Assembly: GCA_947095535.1 (NCBI GenBank) | Contig: OX352772.1 | Span: 224,772,994 to 224,836,993, forward strand | Direction: 5' to 3' | Length of the DNA stretch: 64,000 nucleotides | Source of the DNA: Poecilobothrus nobilitatus | Lineage: Eukaryota > Arthropoda > Insecta > Diptera > Dolichopodidae | Part shown: positions 38,491-51,382 of the stretch, one piece after another | Numbering within the stretch: position 1 is the stretch's first letter | Layout of the letters: each line of letters starts with the position of its first letter | Notes under the pieces: model-generated | Told to the model about the DNA's origin: nothing | Seen by the model: only the letters and a program-made list of their open reading frames with translations | Database searches by the model: none | Made by a program: the position numbers and the translations under genes

Positions 38491-41476
38491 AGGTAGATAG
38501 GTAAAAAGAATATGCTTATCAGCAAAATTTGTTAGGAGGTTATTATTATTATTTTTTATGCATTTCTCTGCCATATAAATGTGGACAGGAAATTAACAGC
38601 TTTTCCTGTTCAGACGCGGCTCTAAATGTCGTAAGGGGGAATAACTCTTACGATGTGTGTGGAATTCGAATCCACACCCCTTGGTATTTACAGCGTATTA
38701 TACGCTCTTACCCACTAGGCCACCGAGGTCCCGGTTATTATTATTTGTTTGTGTTAAAGAAAAATGTGTAAACCATATGTAGAGTTATTCAAAGAAAAGT
38801 TAAGTAAAAGTAATTAAATAAAAGTAACTGTTGAATGTTTGGAATCTTTATCTGTTTCTTTATCTTTATATATTTTATCTATTTTATCTATGGAACATAT
38901 AACTATCCCCCTTAAACTGAGGCTCCGACGAAGCTATTATTTTAGAAATTTTATTATAGAATTTACTTTTTATTATCATTACCTATTATCTATTACCTAA
39001 TATGACTGTTCTATATCATCTATGTGATTTCGAAGTAGGGTTATATAAAAATTTCTTTGAAAGATTTGGCGGGATATTTCTAAATCGTTTCCTAGGTCCA
39101 CAGTTTTATGAATATTGTTAGAATAGTTAGCGAGTATACCTGAAATAATTTCTTGTTGGTAATTCATGTGGTTTGGAATCTTACTGATTTGACCAGAAAT
39201 TTGTTTATTGACCGAAATTTGTTTATTTGATTCTGTAATTAGTTCAGAATTTGTTTTTGCTAAATTGTCTAATTTTCTTTTTATAAATTGTTCGTCTTCA
39301 TTATCCATATTTCCAGTAAAAATTTTAATACCCGAATCTAGAAAGTTCTTAGTCTTAGTCCGTGTATTTTTGTTTGTAGAAGATTAAAACTATGTATCAA
39401 AGTCAAATAGGAAGGGTAATTTCTGTTAAAATTATAAACTACACCATTTTAACAACGCAATATTTTTTCTCTATATGGCAATGCTATACATAATTATATA
39501 AATGTCATTTAACATATTTCTTCTTTTCTCTTTAATATAACTTTTGCTTTAACTTATTTTTTAGTCTGAATAAAGCACCTGTTTTGAAATGTTGTTGATT
39601 TTTTATTTCAATTTCAACAAAGACTATCGGCCCAGGCACGTGGTTCATAAACAATTTCATCAGAATTATACGATATAAAATATTTTTTTTTGGATTCATT
39701 ACAATTTAATTGTTTTTTAAGAATAAAGATCAAAATCGATAAAGCGGGTAGCAGTAACTATGATTGACGGAAAATACAGATGCGGAGTATTTTAGTTCAT
39801 TTAGATTTATAGGAATATGTGGATGGAACAAAAATTAAAGCAGAAAATATGGAGTCTGAAGAAACTAGAAAATGGAATAAAAATGACGGGAAAGCGCTAG
39901 CTACTATTCGATGAGTTTAAAAATAACCAAATTAATTATGTAAATAACTGCACTAACTCAAAATAGGCTTGGTAAAAGTTAAAAGGATTTCATCAACAGA
40001 CTGGTCTAACTAGAAAAGTTTCACTTTTTAAACAACTATTGAACTTGAAAATGTCAGAAAATCAATTAATGGAGAACTATTTGGAATCATTTTTTACAGT
40101 TGTAGAAAAATTAACGGAAGTTGAATTAAAATTGAACGATAAGTTAATGGTCATAATATTATTATCAAGTTTACCACCAGGATACAAACATTTTGTAATT
40201 GCCATTGAGTCACGAGATACTCTCCCTGATACACAATCATTGAAGGTTAAGTTATTGGAAGAAGGACGGAGACGAGAAACCTTTAATATAAACGAAAAAA
40301 TTAAATTGCTTTTTAACAATGTCGAACACCAATCAAAAATTTAAATACAATAAGAACAATGATAGCAAAAGTTAAAATTATGTTTGTTTTAAGAGCAATC
40401 GGAAATGCCATTATGCAGCTCAATGTTGAGTAAAAAATATTAGAAATCATAAGTCAGCAACAAAGAACAGCTATAATCAAAATAATCGAGCAGTATCTTT
40501 TTCGATGTAAAATGCCACTAATGGTTTAAATATTGATTCTGACATGTGAATTTTAGATTCAGAATTTACTTGTCAAATGTGCTGTGATAAACCTCTTTTC
40601 TCAAAATCCGAAAAACATCATGAACAGATTCAACTTGCTGGTAATAAATTTATTGAAGCAAAAGGTATTGGTGAAGTCATTTTGCAATCTGCTTCTAAAC
40701 AAGTTGTATTAAAAGGTGTTTTGTATGTACCAGCATTAAATGGAAATATAATATCAATCAGTAAAGCAACATAAAATGGTTGCAGTGTTTAAGAATGAAA
40801 GAGCACTAATTTATAATCAACAAAAATGTGGTTTTACTGCTTGCGAAATGAATAACCTGTTTGTTTTTAGTGACAATAAACAAAATTAAGCTGGGTTCTA
40901 ATAATATGGGCGAAAATTTTACTAAATGTCAACATCACAAATAAATGAAATGAAACATCAACGTACAAAGGTTAACAATTTTGATTTCTGGTTTATTTAA
41001 AAAAAAAAAAAAATTAAATAAAGTAAAACCTTGATTTGTTATTTAATTTATTTAAACCAAAAAATTCTTGATGATAGAACTGTTGTTCTATCCTTTTTGA
41101 ACTCTACTTAAGAAAATTAACTTTTTAATTTTTACATTTTCTTAGATTTAATTTGCAATTTACAAAATCTATTTTTGGTAAAAATGCATTTTGTTATTAC
41201 AAAACATACTTTTTTTCTTTTCATATTAAAAAAAAATAACATCCATGTCATTCTTTCTTATCGCAATTGAAAAAACGTTCATAAAAAAACATCTGTGCAA
41301 AACAATATTATTGGAGTAGGTCATAATTATTGTAGAATTTAGAATATTTATTTCATATTACAAAAATAAATACGTTTTGAGCGTTTTTATTCTTTTTATT
41401 ATTTTATTTGGATTCATATTACAAAACAAATCGTGTTAAATGTTTACAAAATAAATTAGACTATGTGTTTCGATAT
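38491..41476. repeat. Array unit 14 (type A, subtype 2)
   Basis: Type A, 2986 bp. Components: env 38997-39308, gag core 40039-40344, protease-like 40577-40774. Its poly(A) run near 40998 is slightly shorter than in unit 7. Confidence 0.93.
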
Positions 41477-44462
41477 AGGTAGATAGGTAAAAAGAATATG
41501 CTTATCAGCAAAATTTGTTAGGAGGTTATTATTATTATTTTTTATGCATTTCTCTGCCATATAAATGTGGACAGGAAATTAACAGCTATTCCTGTTCAGA
41601 CGCGGCTCTAAATGTCGTAAGGGGGAATAACTCTTACGATGTGTGTGGAATTCGAATCCACACCCCTTGGTATTTAAACGTATTATACGCTCTTACCCAC
41701 TAGGCCACCGAGGTCCCGGTTATTATTATTTGTTTGGGTTAAAGAAAAATGTGTAAACCATATGTAGAGTTATTCAAAGAAAAGTTAAGTAAAAGTAATT
41801 AAATAAAAGTAACTGTTGAATGTTTGGAATCTTTATCTGTTTCTTTATCTTTATATATTTTATCTATTTTATCTATGGAACATATAACTATCCCCCTTAA
41901 ACTGAGGCTCCGACGAAGCTATTATTTTAGAAATTTTATTATAGAATTTACTTTTTATTATCATTACCTATTATCTATTACCTAATATGACTGTTCTATA
42001 TCATCTATGTGATTTCGAAGTAGGGTTATATAAAAATTTCTTTGAAAGATTTGGCGGGATATTTCTAAATCGTTTCCTAGGTCCACAGTTTTATGAATAT
42101 TGTTAGAATAGTTAGCGAGTATACCTGAAATAATTTCTTGTTGGTAATTCATGTGGTTTGGAATCTTACTGATTTGACCAGAAATTTGTTTATTGACCGA
42201 AATTTGTTTATTTGATTCTGTAATTAGTTCAGAATTTGTTTTTGCTAAATTGTCTAATTTTCTTTTTATAAATTGTTCGTCTTCATTATCCATATTTCCA
42301 GTAAAAATTTTAATACCCGAATCTAGAAAGTTCTTAGTCTTAGTCCGTGTATTTTTGTTTGTAGAAGATTAAAACTATGTATCAAAGTCAAATAGGAAGG
42401 GTAATTTCTGTTAAAATTATAAACTACACCATTTTAACAACGCAATATTTTTTCTCTATATGGCAATGCTATACATAATTATATAAATGTCATTTAACAT
42501 ATTTCTTCTTTTCTCTTTAATATAACTTTTGCTTTAACTTATTTTTTAGTCTGAATAAAGCACCTGTTTTGAAATGTTGTTGATTTTTTATTTCAATTTC
42601 AACAAAGACTATCGGCCCAGGCACGTGGTTCATAAACAATTTCATCAGAATTATACGATATAAAATATTTTTTTTTGGATTCATTACAATTTAATTGTTT
42701 TTTAAGAATAAAGATCAAAATCGATAAAGCGGGTAGCAGTAACTATGATTGACGGAAAATACAGATGCGGAGTATTTTAGTTCATTTAGATTTATAGGAA
42801 TATGTGGATGGAACAAAAATTAAAGCAGAAAATATGGAGTCTGAAGAAACTAGAAAATGGAATAAAAATGACGGGAAAGCGCTAGCTACTATTCGATGAG
42901 TTTAAAAATAACCAAATTAATTATGTAAATAACTGCACTAACTCAAAATAGGCTTGGTAAAAGTTAAAAGGATTTCATCAACAGACTGGTCTAACTAGAA
43001 AAGTTTCACTTTTTAAACAACTATTGAACTTGAAAATGTCAGAAAATCAATTAATGGAGAACTATTTGGAATCATTTTTTACAGTTGTAGAAAAATTAAC
43101 GGAAGTTGAATTAAAATTGAACGATAAGTTAATGGTCATAATATTATTATCAAGTTTACCACCAGGATACAAACATTTTGTAATTGCCATTGAGTCACGA
43201 GATACTCTCCCTGATACACAATCATTGAAGGTTAAGTTATTGGAAGAAGGACGGAGACGAGAAACCTTTAATATAAACGAAAAAATTAAATTGCTTTTTA
43301 ACAATGTCGAACACCAATCAAAAATTTAAATACAATAAGAACAATGATAGCAAAAGTTAAAATTATGTTTGTTTTAAGAGCAATCGGAAATGCCATTATG
43401 CAGCTCAATGTTGAGTAAAAAATATTAGAAATCATAAGTCAGCAACAAAGAACAGCTATAATCAAAATAATCGAGCAGTATCTTTTTTGATGTAAAATGC
43501 CACTAATGGTTTAAATATTGATTCTGACATGTGAATTTTAGATTCAGAATTTACTTGTCAAATGTGCTGTGATAAACCTCTTTTCTCAAAATCCGAAAAA
43601 CATCATGAACAGATTCAACTTGCTGGTAATAAATTTATTGAAGCAAAAGGTATTGGTGAAGTCATTTTGCAATCTGCTTCTAAACAAGTTGTATTAAAAG
43701 GTGTTTTGTATGTACCAGCATTAAATGGAAATATAATATCAATCAGTAAAGCAACATAAAATGGTTGCAGTGTTTAAGAATGAAAGAGCACTAATTTATA
43801 ATCAACAAAAATGTGGTTTTACTGCTTGCGAAATGAATAACCTGTTTGTTTTTAGTGACAATAAACAAAATTAAGCTGGGTTCTAATAATATGGGCGAAA
43901 ATTTTACTAAATGTCAACATCACAAATAAATGAAATGAAACATCAACGTACAAAGGTTAACAATTTTGATTTCTGGTTTATTTAAAAAAAAAAAAAAAAT
44001 TAAATAAAGTAAAACCTTGATTTGTTATTTAATTTATTTAAACCAAAAAATTCTTGATGATAGAACTGTTGTTCTATCCTTTTTGAACTCTACTTAAGAA
44101 AATTAACTTTTTAATTTTTACATTTTCTTAGATTTAATTTGCAATTTACAAAATCTATTTTTGGTAAAAATGCATTTTGTTATTACAAAACATACTTTTT
44201 TTCTTTTCATATTAAAAAAAAATAACATCCATGTCATTCTTTCTTATCGCAATTGAAAAAACGTTCATAAAAAAACATCTGTGCAAAACAATATTATTGG
44301 AGTAGGTCATAATTATTGTAGAATTTAGAATATTTATTTCATATTACAAAAATAAATACGTTTTGAGCGTTTTTATTCTTTTTATTATTTTATTTGGATT
44401 CATATTACAAAACAAATCGTGTTAAATGTTTACAAAATAAATTAGACTATGTGTTTCGATAT
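41477..44462. repeat. Array unit 15 (B-to-A chimera)
   Basis: B-type at the SINE and GTTTGGG site, A-type from the doubled TATTTTATC near 41860, as in unit 8. Components: env 41982-42293, gag core 43024-43329, protease-like 43562-43759. It carries TTTTTTGATG near 43485, like units 5 and 12 and unlike unit 8. Confidence 0.9.
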
Positions 44463-47425
44463 AGGTAGATAGGTAAAAAGAATATGCTTATCAGCAAAAT
44501 TTGTTAGGAGGTTATTATTATTATTTTTTATGCATTTCTCTGCCATATAAATGTGGACAGGAAATTAACAGCTATTCCTGTTCAGACGCGGCTCTAAATG
44601 TCGTAAGGGGGAATAACTCTTACGATGTGTGTGGAATTCGAATCCACACCCCTTGGTATTTAAACGTATTATACGCTCTTACCCACTAGGCCACCGAGGT
44701 CCCGGTTATTATTATTTGTTTGGGTTAAAGAAAAATGTGTAAACCATATGTAGAGTTATTCAAAGAAAAGTTAAGTAAAAGTAATTAAATAAAAGTAACT
44801 GTTGAATGTTTGGAATCTTTATCTGTTTCTTTATCTTTATATATTTTATCTATGGAACATATAACTATCCCCCTTAAACTGAGGCTCCGACGAAGCTATT
44901 ATTTTAGAAATTTTATTATAGAATTTACTTTTTATTATCATTACCTATTATCTACTACCTAATATGACTGTTCTATATCATCTATGTGATTTCGAAGTAG
45001 GGTTATATAAAAATTTCTTTGAAAGATTTGGCGGGATATTTCTAAATCGTTTCCTAGGTCCACAGTTTTATGAATATTGTTAGAATAGTTAGCGAGTATA
45101 CCTGAAATAATTTCTTGTTGGTAGTTCATGTGGTTTGGAATCTTACTGATTTGACCAGAAATTTGTTTATTGACCGAAATTTGTTTATTTGATTCTGTAA
45201 TTAGTTCAGAATTTGTTTTTGCTAAATTGTCTAATTTTCTTTTTATAAATTGTTCGTCTTCATTATCCATATTTCCAGTAAAAATTTTAATACCCGAATC
45301 TAGAAAGTTCTTAGTCTTAGTCCGTGTATTTTTGTTTGTAGAAGATTAAAACTATGTATCAAAGTCAAATAGGAAGGGTAATTTCTGTTAAAATTATAAA
45401 CTACACCATTTTAACAACGCAATATTTTTTCTCTATATGGCAATGCTATACATAATTATATAAATGTCATTTAACATATTTCTTCTTTTCTCTTTAATAT
45501 AACTTTTGCTTTAACTTATTTTTTAGTCTGAATAAAGCACCTGCTTTGAAATGTTGTTGATTTTTTATTTTAATTTCAACAAAGACTATCGGCCCAGGCA
45601 CGTGGTTCATAAACAATTTCATCAGAATTATGCGATATAAAATATTTTTTTTTGGATTCATTAAAATTTAATTGTTTTTTAAGAATAAAGATCGAAATCG
45701 ATAAAGCGGGTAGCAGTAACTATGATTGACGGAAAATACAGATGCGGAGTATTTTAGTTCATTTAGATTTATAGGAATATGTGGATGGAACAAAAATTAA
45801 AGCAGAAAATATGGAGTCTGAAGAAACTAGAAAATGGAATAAAAATGACGGGAAAGCGCTAGCTACTATTCGATGAGTTTAAAAATAACCAAATTAATTA
45901 TGTAAATAACTGCACTAACTCAAAATAGGCTTGGTAAAAGTTAAAAGGATTTCATCAACAGACCGGTCTAACTAGAAAAGTTTCACTTTTTAAACAACTA
46001 TTGAACTTGAAAATGTCAGAAAATCAATTAATGGAGAACTATTTGGAATCATTTTTTACAGTTGTAGAAAAATTAACGGAAGTTGAATTAAAATTGAACG
46101 ATAAGTTAATGGTCATAATATTATTATCAAGTTTACCACCAGGATACAAACATTTTTTAATTGCCATTGAGTCACGAGATACTCTCCCTGATACACAATC
46201 ATTGAAGGTTAAGTTATTGGAAGAAGGACGGAGACGAGAAACCTTTAATATAAACGAAAAAATTAAATTGCTTTTTAACAATGTCGAACACCAATCAAAA
46301 ATTTAAATACAATAAGAACAATGATAGCAAAAGTTAAAATTATGTTTGTTTTAAGAGCAATCGGAAATGCCATTATGCAGCTCAATGTTGAGTAAAAAAT
46401 ATTAGAAATCATAAGTCAGCAACAAAGAACAGCTATAATCAAAATAATCGAGCAGTATCTTTTTCGATGTAAAATGCCACTAATGGTTTAAATATTGATT
46501 CTGACATGTGAATTTTAGATTCAGAATTTACTTGTCAAATGTGCTGTGATAAACCTCTTCTCAAAATCCGAAAAACATCATGAACAGATTCAACTTGCTG
46601 GTAATAAATTTATTGAAGCAAAAGGTATTGGTGAAGTCATTTTGCAATCTGCTTCTAAACAAGTTGTATTAAAAGGTGTTTTGTATGTACCAGCATTAAA
46701 TGGAAATATAATATCAATCAGTAAAGCAACATAAAATGGTTGCAGTGTTTAAGAATGAAAGAGCACTAATTTATAATCAACAAAAATGTGGTTTTACTGC
46801 TTGCGAAATGAATAACTTGTTTGTTTTTAGTGACAATAAACAAAATTAAGCTGGGTTCTAATAATGTGGGCGAAAATTTTACTAAATGGCATGAACATTT
46901 TGGTCACATCAACGTACAAAGGTTAACAATTTTGATTTCTGGTTTATTTAAAAAAAAAAAAAAAATTAAATAAAGTAAAACCTTGATTTGTTATTTAATT
47001 TATTTAAACCAAAAAATTCTTGATGATAGAACTGTTGTTCTATCCTTTTTGAACTCTACTTAAGAAAATTAACTTTTTAATTTTTACATTTTCTTAGATT
47101 TAATTTGCAATTTACAAAATCTATTTTTGGTAAAAATGCATTTTGTTATTACAAAACATACTTTTTTTCTTTTCATATTAAAAAAAAATAACATCCATGT
47201 CATTCTTTCTTATCGCAATTGAAAAAACGTTCATAAAAAAACATCTGTGCAAAACAATATTATTGGAGTAGGTCATAATTATTGTAGAATTTAGAATATT
47301 TATTTCATATTACAAAAATAAATACGTTTTGAGCGTTTTTATTCTTATTATTTTATTTGGATTCATATTACAAAACAAACCGTGTTAAATGTTTACAAAA
47401 TAAATTGGACTATGTGTTTCGATAT
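44463..47425. repeat. Array unit 16 (type B)
   Basis: Type B throughout, 2963 bp, directly after chimeric unit 15, so two B-type starts stand side by side. Components: env 44959-45270, gag core 46001-46306, protease-like 46546-46734, pre-integrase signature near 46865-46920. Confidence 0.93.
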
Positions 47426-49520
47426 AGGTAGATAGGTAAAAAGAATATGCTTATCAGCAAAATTTGTTAGGAGGTTATTATTATTATTTTTTATGCATTT
47501 CTCTGCCATATAAATGTGGACAGGAAATTAACAGCTTTTCCTGTTCAGACGCGGCTCTAAATGTCGTAAGGGGGAATAACTCTTACGATGTGTGTGGAAT
47601 TCGAATCCACACCCCTTGGTATTTACAGCGTATTATACGCTCTTACCCACTAGGCCACCGAGGTCCCGGTTATTATTATTTGTTTGTGTTAAAGAAAAAT
47701 GTGTAAACCATATGTAGAGTTATTCAAAGAAAAGTTAAGTAAAAGTAATTAAATAAAAGTAACTGTTGAATGTTTGGAATCTTTATCTGTTTCTTTATCT
47801 TTATATATTTTATCTATTTTATCTATGGAACATATAACTATCCCCCTTAAACTGAGGCTCCGACGAAGCTATTATTTTAGAAATTTTATTATAGAATTTA
47901 CTTTTTATTATCATTACCTATTATCTATTACCTAATATGACTGTTCTATATCATCTATGTGATTTCGAAGTAGGGTTATATAAAAATTTCTTTGAAAGAT
48001 TTGGCGGGATATTTCTAAATCGTTTCCTAGGTCCACAGTTTTATGAATATTGTTAGAATAGTTAGCGAGTATACCTGAAATAATTTCTTGTTGGTAATTC
48101 ATGTGGTTTGGAATCTTACTGATTTGACCAGAAATTTGTTTATTGACCGAAATTTGTTTATTTGATTCTGTAATTAGTTCAGAATTTGTTTTTGCTAAAT
48201 TGTCTAATTTTCTTTTTATAAATTGTTCGTCTTCATTATCCATATTTCCAGTAAAAATTTTAATACCCGAATCTAGAAAGTTCTTAGTCTTAGTCCGTGT
48301 ATTTTTGTTTGTAGAAGATTAAAACTATGTATCAAAGTCAAATAGGAAGGGTAATTTCTGTTAAAATTATAAACTACACCATTTTAACAACGCAATATTT
48401 TTTCTCTATATGGCAATGCTATACATAATTATATAAATGTCATTTAACATATTTCTTCTTTTCTCTTTAATATAACTTTTGCTTTAACTTATTTTTTAGT
48501 CTGAATAAAGCACCTGTTTTGAAATGTTGTTGATTTTTTATTTCAATTTCAACAAAGACTATCGGCCCAGGCACGTGGTTCATAAACAATTTCATCAGAA
48601 TTATACGATATAAAATATTTTTTTTTGGATTCATTACAATTTAATTGTTTTTTAAGAATAAAGATCAAAATCGATAAAGCGGGTAGCAGTAACTATGATT
48701 GACGGAAAATACAGATGCGGAGTATTTTAGTTCATTTAGATTTATAGGAATATGTGGATGGAACAAAAATTAAAGCAGAAAATATGGAGTCTGAAGAAAC
48801 TAGAAAATGGAATAAAAATGACGGGAAAGCGCTAGCTACTATTCGATGAGTTTAAAAATAACCAAATTAATTATGTAAATAACTGCACTAACTCAAAATA
48901 GGCTTGGTAAAAGTTAAAAGGATTTCATCAACAGACTGGTCTAACTAGAAAAGTTTCACTTTTTAAACAACTATTGAACTTGAAAATGTCAGAAAATCAA
49001 TTAATGGAGAACTATTTGGAATCATTTTTTACAGTTGTAGAAAAATTAACGGAAGTTGAATTAAAATTGAACGATAAGTTAATGGTCATAATATTATTAT
49101 CAAGTTTACCACCAGGATACAAACATTTTGTAATTGCCATTGAGTCACGAGATACTCTCCCTGATACACAATCATTGAAGGTTAAGTTATTGGAAGAAGG
49201 ACGGAGACGAGAAACCTTTAATATAAACGAAAAAATTAAATTGCTTTTTAACAATGTCGAACACCAATCAAAAATTTAAATACAATAAGAACAATGATAG
49301 CAAAAGTTAAAATTATGTTTGTTTTAAGAGCAATCGGAAATGCCATTATGCAGCTCAATGTTGAGTAAAAAATATTAGAAATCATAAGTCAGCAACAAAG
49401 AACAGCTATAATCAAAATAATCGAGCAGTATCTTTTTCGATGTAAAATGCCACTAATGGTTTAAATATTGATTCTGACATGTGAATTTTAGATTCAGAAT
49501 TTACTTGTCAAATGTGCTGT
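47426..49520. repeat. Array unit 17 (type A, cut by assembly gap)
   Basis: The first 2095 bp of an A-type unit: env 47932-48243 and gag core 48974-49279. The sequence stops at the start of the protease-like segment, where the N run begins, so the array probably continues in the gap or on unplaced sequence. Confidence 0.93.
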
Positions 49521-49720
49521 NNNNNNNNNNNNNNNNNNNNNNNNNNNNNNNNNNNNNNNNNNNNNNNNNNNNNNNNNNNNNNNNNNNNNNNNNNNNNNNN
49601 NNNNNNNNNNNNNNNNNNNNNNNNNNNNNNNNNNNNNNNNNNNNNNNNNNNNNNNNNNNNNNNNNNNNNNNNNNNNNNNNNNNNNNNNNNNNNNNNNNNN
49701 NNNNNNNNNNNNNNNNNNNN
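49521..49720. other. Assembly gap (200 N)
   Basis: Exactly 200 N, most likely a placeholder of arbitrary size. It separates the AT-rich array from a much more GC-rich retrotransposon, so the true distance and even adjacency are uncertain. Confidence 0.97.
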
Positions 49721-49882
49721 GTGCCCAGTGGACTAGTTGGTAGCAAGGGGGTATACTTAGCTATCGCAAACGGAGCCTCCCTGATACCAGGTCACCTCAG
49801 GGAGTATTTATGACCTTACCACAGTATCGGGCCTCTGCTGTGGTGGACTTCACATTGCCGCGACACTCGTGGGAATAAAAAC

Positions 49883-51382
49883 ATGATTCAAAATAAAAAC
49901 AAAAACCAGAAGGATATGGAATGCGGAGTAGGAGTTGTAGAAGGAGTGGAAATGGGATCAAACCCATTTACAAGGAGCGGGAGGACGGTTAGGTCTCCCC
50001 CAGCGTCGCTGGTGGATGAGACCGTGACACCGAGGAAAGACAAGAGGGCTGAAGTGGCGTACTCGCAAATGCTGGCAGAAGCTGAGATCGATGACCTGCC
50101 GATAGAGCTGGATGATGACGAAGAAGACGTGAGTCCAGCTATTGAGTCGCCCCGGCGTGCATTTATGCATAAAATGAGGGCGAACGAGGAGGTCGCAGTG
50201 CGTAAATGCGTGCAGGTGTTAAGAGCGATGAAGGTGGTGACAAAAAATACACAGAAAAACATCTCCAACACTGTTAAGCACGGTATAGCAGAGTTAGAGG
50301 AGTTGCTAGACGTGATTTTGGACTGCAGGAAGAGCTGGAAAAAGGCGGAAGCTGAAGGAGAAAAAGCCGCGGCAGCCAAGGTGGAGTTGGAGAGACAGGC
50401 CCCACCGGCAAGCTCGAAACGACCAGCTTCCAGTCCTGCGGAGCGGGTGGAAGACAAACGGAAGAAGGCTGAAACTAATGCGTCAACCGATAAGAAAAAA
50501 GGTGTGGCGGTGTGGACGCAGGTCCAACCTAAGAAGAAGAAGAAGAAGGCATCAGCGCAGCCGACGCAAATCCAGCCTCCACAACAAGTGGGAGTCAGAG
50601 ATGTGGTGACTAAGACTGAGCCTAAAAAGAAACGTAGACGGGGGCCAAGAGTGAAACCGGATGCAGTCCTAATAAGGCCAAGTGAAGGATTGACATACGC
50701 GAAAGTGCTGGCTGAAATCCGCGCCAGTGTGAAACCGGAGGAGTCGGCCACAGATATAAAAGGTGTTCGGGCGACGAGGGCCGGGGGAGTGCTCATTGAG
50801 CTTGGCCCTGGGACCAAGAACAAAGAGGACTTCCGCTTAGCGATCCAGGGGGCATTGGGTAACAGGGCTGTGGTAAGCGAACTTGAGCCTAAATGCTCTC
50901 TTGAAATCCGAGGGTTGGACTGCCTCGTTACACAGGGCGAAGTTGAGGAAGCCATACGGCTGGCAGTCCCGGATGCAAAGGACCTCCGTGTAGGGCTTAC
51001 TGCTGTAAATGAACGAAAGCAGAGGTTTGCCATTGTGGATATTGGCGAGCGAGGAGCCCGTTCGCTGATGTCCATTGGTAAAGTCAAAGTTGGCTGGGTG
51101 AACTGCACAGTGCGGAGAAAAGTCGACTCGGGGCGATGCTTCAGGTGCCTCGACTATGGTCACATGGCGCGAGACTGCAAAGGGCCGGACAGGAGCAGTC
51201 TCTGCCGAAAGTGCGGCGGAGAGGGTCACCAGGCAAAAGTTTGTAGCCAGAAGGAGAGCTGTGTTCTCTGCATTAGCATGGGAGCCACAGGCGACAGTGT
51301 GACCCATGCGTCGGGAACGGGAAGATGCGCCGTATTCAGGGCAGCATTAATGAAGGCAAAGGCTCCACGATGGTCCAGATAA
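49883..51382 (+). CDS. R1-like ORF1 protein (Gag-like, CCHC zinc knuckles)
   Basis: An intact 499-codon frame. In such elements ORF1 protein binds the element RNA in the ribonucleoprotein particle that retrotransposes. Residues 1-100 are polar with acidic runs. About 100-170 is helical and charged, and 170-260 is basic and Lys-rich with poly-Lys near 217-222 and 248-253. About 260-410 resembles the conserved region before the knuckles in R1/Jockey ORF1. Knuckles: C419-C422-H427-C432, C441-C444-H449-C454, and a looser C460-C463-H475-C482. The ATG at 49883 follows a 5' UTR and fits the family length; no better start was seen. The stop lies 13 bases after the ORF2 start, in another frame. The long antisense frame on the other strand is a shadow of its base composition. 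Confidence 0.88.
   Translation: MIQNKNKNQKDMECGVGVVEGVEMGSNPFTRSGRTVRSPPASLVDETVTPRKDKRAEVAYSQMLAEAEIDDLPIELDDDEEDVSPAIESPRRAFMHKMRANEEVAVRKCVQVLRAMKVVTKNTQKNISNTVKHGIAELEELLDVILDCRKSWKKAEAEGEKAAAAKVELERQAPPASSKRPASSPAERVEDKRKKAETNASTDKKKGVAVWTQVQPKKKKKKASAQPTQIQPPQQVGVRDVVTKTEPKKKRRRGPRVKPDAVLIRPSEGLTYAKVLAEIRASVKPEESATDIKGVRATRAGGVLIELGPGTKNKEDFRLAIQGALGNRAVVSELEPKCSLEIRGLDCLVTQGEVEEAIRLAVPDAKDLRVGLTAVNERKQRFAIVDIGERGARSLMSIGKVKVGWVNCTVRRKVDSGRCFRCLDYGHMARDCKGPDRSSLCRKCGGEGHQAKVCSQKESCVLCISMGATGDSVTHASGTGRCAVFRAALMKAKAPRWSR

Larger units (their letters stand above)
1..49520. repeat. Macrosatellite array of about 17 tandem units of 2.97 kb
   Basis: Seventeen head-to-tail copies of one AT-rich unit, starting at 1, 2986, 5952, 8931, 11894, 14882, 17845, 20832, 23818, 26781, 29572, 32541, 35528, 38491, 41477, 44463 and 47426. 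I set the unit start at the motif AGGTAGATAGGTAAAAAG; the phase is arbitrary. Apart from the unit at 26781, copies differ by only scattered substitutions and small indels, while their decayed ORFs show that the ancestral elements are old, so recent amplification or homogenisation is inferred. The array runs off the left edge and stops at an assembly gap, so its real length is unknown. Each unit carries minus-strand errantivirus-like 3' sequence with a SINE, and plus-strand copia 5' sequence. No intact gene is present. Confidence 0.97.

Noticed and set aside
1..49520. CRISPR array or phage-type tandem system
   Set aside because: Repeats are kilobase-sized with no unique spacers, and all recognisable content is insect transposon sequence.
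1..49520. Claim that the array is the centromere
   Set aside because: Higher-order structure is compatible, but nothing in the sequence shows it; chromatin or cytological data would be needed.
49481..49813. Frames that cross the N gap
   Set aside because: They exist only because N codons are not read as stops.
49888..51108. A 406-codon minus-strand frame
   Set aside because: It is opposite ORF1 of the R1-like element and results from its GC-rich, Lys-rich coding; ORF1 has the clear zinc knuckles.
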